From positions 2,146,164 to 2,210,163 of the forward strand of contig BDSI01000001.1 in assembly GCA_003117195.1 (NCBI GenBank): a stretch of 64,000 nucleotides of DNA. Reading direction: 5' to 3'. A program made the translations under genes and the position numbers. A model generated the notes under the pieces. The model was given only the letters and a program-made list of their open reading frames with translations. It was not told the DNA's origin and did no database searches. Source of the DNA: Eudorina sp. 2006-703-Eu-15 (Eukaryota; Chlorophyta; Chlorophyceae; Chlamydomonadales; Volvocaceae). Shown piece after piece: positions 59,001-64,000 of the stretch (positions are counted from its first letter, which is position 1; every line of letters begins with the position of its first letter).

Positions 59001-61911
59001 CTGACTGAGGCGGCGGCCGACCGATCGCCAGCACGACCCCGCGAGGCCCCCCGCCCGCCGCGAGTCCTCGCCCCGGGAGGGGCTGAAGGATGGGGTACAA
59101 GGACGATGATGGCGGCGGCGGGGGGAAGCCTCTACATACATCGGTACCTCGCGCGGTGGGATGCGGTGTGGTGTGGATCGTCGCTACACGGGTTTGCGTT
59201 AACCGATTGCGGAGCGGCTCAGGGCTGCGCGGCTGGTGCCCTGAGAACGGGACGCGGCTGCCTACTGCCTGGGGGACGTGCTAACCAGCAGGTGCGGGGA
59301 TGTGGACCTACAAAACGGTCGGGTGTGCACACGCTCGGTTGGTGCGTTGATGTTGGGCGAGTTCTGCGGCTCCTGGCCGGAGTTGTATGTGCAAAAGCAA
59401 TGAACGCCCACCGGCGGTACGGTTTCAACCCGTCGGGCTCCCAGAGCGAGGAGCACGTGGGAGGCTGAGGCTGTCACCGGTGGCCCACGGGGTCCACTGT
59501 AACATCAATACATCATCAATGGTTAGGGGATGTAACCAGGTACCGGCCGTGCTCGTCCGCGAGAATTGGGTCCGCCGCCCTCCGTAAAACGCTCAGGGTG
59601 GGGACCTCCGGGCGGATCTGTCGCCCTACCTGTCCCCAGGCACTTGGCTCCGCACACGGCCCCGCTAGACCAGCTAGCTCGTCCGAAACCGCGCCTTACC
59701 TCCTCGTCACTCGTCACTCGAGGGCGCCGCGGGGCGCACGATCTACCTGCCTCCCGCGCCCCCCGGAGTCCAACATCCGGGAACATCCTGGGAACATCCT
59801 CTGTGCCCCGCCAGGTCTGCTGTGGTACAATTGTGCAGTACTCAATCTGCAAACCCAACGGATCCAGCCCCAGCCTCGGTGCCTCCCGACGCGAAGACGT
59901 CGACACGCGATAACAGCACTGTTCCTAGACCACCACCATCCATCCAATCATCCGTCCCCCCATCTATCCATCCATGCGTCCGTCCAAGAATCCCTCCATG
60001 CATCCCTCCCTGGAGCCAGGCAGCCAGCAAGCCAGAACCCATCTCAGTCCTCTGCGCAGTTCTCACATAGCGTAAACCGGCCCAAGCCAGGACAGAACCG
60101 TCACTGCTGTCCCCCTCCACAGTTTAGACCACACAATCACAACACGAGCGAGCACACCTCTGCCCCAATATCTTGCATGTGTATCCGGCACGTCGGAAAC
60201 CCTACACCCTCATAGCACCCCCCCCCCCCTTCCTGACCCTCCTAGACCCCCCTTCCTGAAGACCTTCTCCAAGGACCACCGCCTACCGACGGACCCACTG
60301 CGGGGGCCCTGTGGAGCCGTACCTTGTACATCATGGTACGTGGATGTGTGTACGGTAGAGTACGGTCGGGTACGGTGTACGTATGATCCCGGCCGCTCAC
60401 GTGCCCAAACCCTGAACCCCGACCCAACGACCAGCTCCGTTCCTCAACAGGGGGGCCAATAGGCCATAAGACCCAGCTGGCATGGGCGCATGGCCTTGTC
60501 AGCCAGTGCCCTTCCCCCCTGGCCCCGCTTGAATCTTCCAGAGCAACAAACGAACGAACGAGCTGCCCCCGTTGCCAAACCTCGCACACGGCCTCTGCGC
60601 GCCAGGACAGGCCCCAACGCAACCCAACCCAACACGCGATGACAACCGTGATGCACTTCTGGTCAGTGTGGCGGCAGGGCATGGCATACGGCCGCGAACG
60701 CTGCGGTACGACAAGACTAACAGGTGCCGTACTTCAACTACTACCGTACAAGGTGCGACAGCAACCCTCCCGTGAGCAAGTTAGCCTCTTCGGCGGACCA
60801 CAGGACCGAGTGGCTGCTGATGGGTCCCTCGAAGGCTCACCTGCCAACAACAACCACTAGAGACAGGGCAGTGATGTGTAAGTATCCAGTGTAAGCGCAC
60901 ACACACACACACCCAACACACGCATACGCGCACATTCTGGGCGTTACTCGGCCCCTCGCATGTCACACACTCCTGTTCTGCCTGCCTAAGAAACACAAAC
61001 ACACAAACCACACAGACGTCTCCTGGGTGGATCGGGCGGGTTTCTCGATAGAAACAAGCACATTCGTCCCCAACCCCGCAACGCACCGGACCAGGCGAGC
61101 GTCCGACACCCTCGAGATCCCATCCTGCCAAAGGTTAAGGTGCTGCGGTCACCAACCCCCGCAGCCCCGCCGGCGCCAGCGACAAGAGGTCCGAAAGGTG
61201 TGTGTACCAAGAAGATCGATCCGTGGAGCCAAACACAAAAAGCAAGCCCCCGTGGGTCGGCATGTCGGGGATCGGATACGGAGTTGCGCCGCAGTGCCCC
61301 TCCCTGTAGCAACAATGCCCGTACGGCAATCCCGCAACCCTCCCCGCGCGCCGGTCCGCAAACGCTTGCTGCTCCCCGCCGTACCCCGCAAACCCGCAAA
61401 CGCTTGGATCCCAGATCCCTCAGCAACCACCTCCCACTCGCATGTCGTCTCGCAGCTTCAGCGATCGAAGACCTCAATCGGCCTCCACCTCCACCTATAC
61501 CTCCTCCTCCACCTCCACCTCCACCAAGGATGTTCTTCTCTGGCTTTGGCCGCCAAAGCCTCTGCGCACATCAATGGCGGTCCCTCGCGGCCTCTGGACG
61601 CACTCCTCGGAGACAGCCGCGTAGAGAGCGGTGGCAACAGCGCTGCAGCGCCAATGGTGCTGTCATTGCTGTTGTATTTGTTGGTAATGACGATGATATT
61701 GCTGCTGTTGGTGGTGGCGGCGGCGTTCCTCGGATCCCCATTCATGTCAATTAGGACAGCGAAACCGCAAACCGCGGACCCACCCCCGCGCAAGAGCATG
61801 CACGGTGAGTCCGTGTACGGCAAGATCTCCGAAGCCGGCGTGCGTTATTCTTCTACGAGGCGGCGGCGGCGACGGCGGCGGCGACAGTTCCCCGCGCGAA
61901 CCACCCGCCCC
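59001..61911. other. No supported gene; convergent spacer
   Basis: Holds a diverged family-1 copy (about 59,488-59,530), CATCCATCC-type repeats near 59,940-60,010, an 11-base C run near 60,220, several GTACGG motifs at 60,320-60,390 and 60,690-60,750, a family-2 copy on the - strand (60,939-60,990) and a CTCCACCTC array near 61,480-61,530. The + strand frame 61,027-62,325 is open but compositionally patchy and overlaps the - strand gene. Confidence 0.45.
60939..60990 (-). repeat. Dispersed repeat family 2, copy c
   Basis: Reverse complement reads GGCAGAACAGGAGTGTGTGA, CATGCGAGGGGCCGAGTAAC, matching the copies at 39,991 and 58,661 with a few changes. Confidence 0.8.
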
Positions 61912-63639
<1,728 letters not shown>

Positions 63640-64000
63640 CTGCGGGGAGCGAACGTGCCACGGCGCGTGACGGCGCCGTCACGGGCCGTCACCGGGCTCT
63701 GCTGCGGGACCCTGTTGGCCCCTCCCTCCCTGCAGTCCCCCTGCTCACACACCCGGTGTCCCGGTCGGTGGCGCTGCGCAGTGCGGTCCCCCTAGAGATC
63801 CCCCCGGCCCCTACCCCATCCCTGCCCCGACCTCCCTCCCGGGGCCCCACCCTGCCCGCCACCGGCCGTGGTCAGTGAGTGCCGCGGCGGAGTATGGCTG
63901 GGTGTTGAGGCGGGTGACAAGCCCAGAACGGCAGGGGGGGGAGGGTCACCGGCGCGCCCGCACCCTCGGCCCTCCTGTTTTCATGTTTTCCCAATTTGCA
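63640..64000. other. Intron or upstream part of the right-end minus-strand gene
   Basis: The exon at 63639 starts at a CAG acceptor, so this stretch should be intron. No further exon was recognised before the window edge. Confidence 0.4.

Overview
This window is nuclear DNA of a green alga in the Chlamydomonadales, most likely a volvocine species. The evidence is: GC-rich DNA with many short exons split by GT-AG introns; a pherophorin (extracellular-matrix protein family of volvocine algae); a ceruloplasmin-like multicopper ferroxidase; a plastid inner-envelope TIC21 homologue; TGTAA polyadenylation signals; and short TTTTAGGG-type telomere-like arrays. There are no operons, CRISPR arrays or bacterial signals. 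Exon models were built by hand from reading frame, splice sites, matching intron phase and family motifs.

Layout, left to right. 1-5201 (+): the last ten exons of a multicopper ferroxidase whose 5' part lies off the window. 7.7-8.5 kb (+): a weak retropepsin-like remnant next to a strong hairpin. 11.2-13.2 kb (+): a complete single-exon pherophorin. 17.7-22.3 kb (-): a very long Ser/Gly/Ala-rich ORF with an RG-rich tail. 23.2-31.7 kb (-): a multi-exon gene of unknown function with a basic patch and a long acidic Ser-rich tail, possibly continuous with the preceding ORF. 32.3-34.8 kb (-): TIC21-family protein, transit-peptide exon not resolved. 36.5-41.0 kb (+): PEX16, peroxisome biogenesis, seven exons. 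43.9-48.5 kb (-): an alpha-kleisin (RAD21/REC8-type cohesin subunit), six exons. 49.8-59.0 kb (+): three tandem genes for small secreted proteins that share fourteen cysteines in one pattern. 61.9-63.6 kb (-): the 3' three exons of an unrecognised gene, one of which lacks one base.

The genes are independent transcription units serving iron oxidation, cell wall/matrix, plastid import, peroxisome assembly and chromosome cohesion. The least familiar content is the cysteine-rich tandem cluster, which I do not recognise as a named family. Superimposed on the genes is heavy repeat decoration: minisatellites that sit inside introns and often touch splice sites, at least three short dispersed repeat families, a recurring palindromic GACCCRYGGGTC motif, and an octamer GTACGGCA/TGCCGTAC scattered through introns and spacers.
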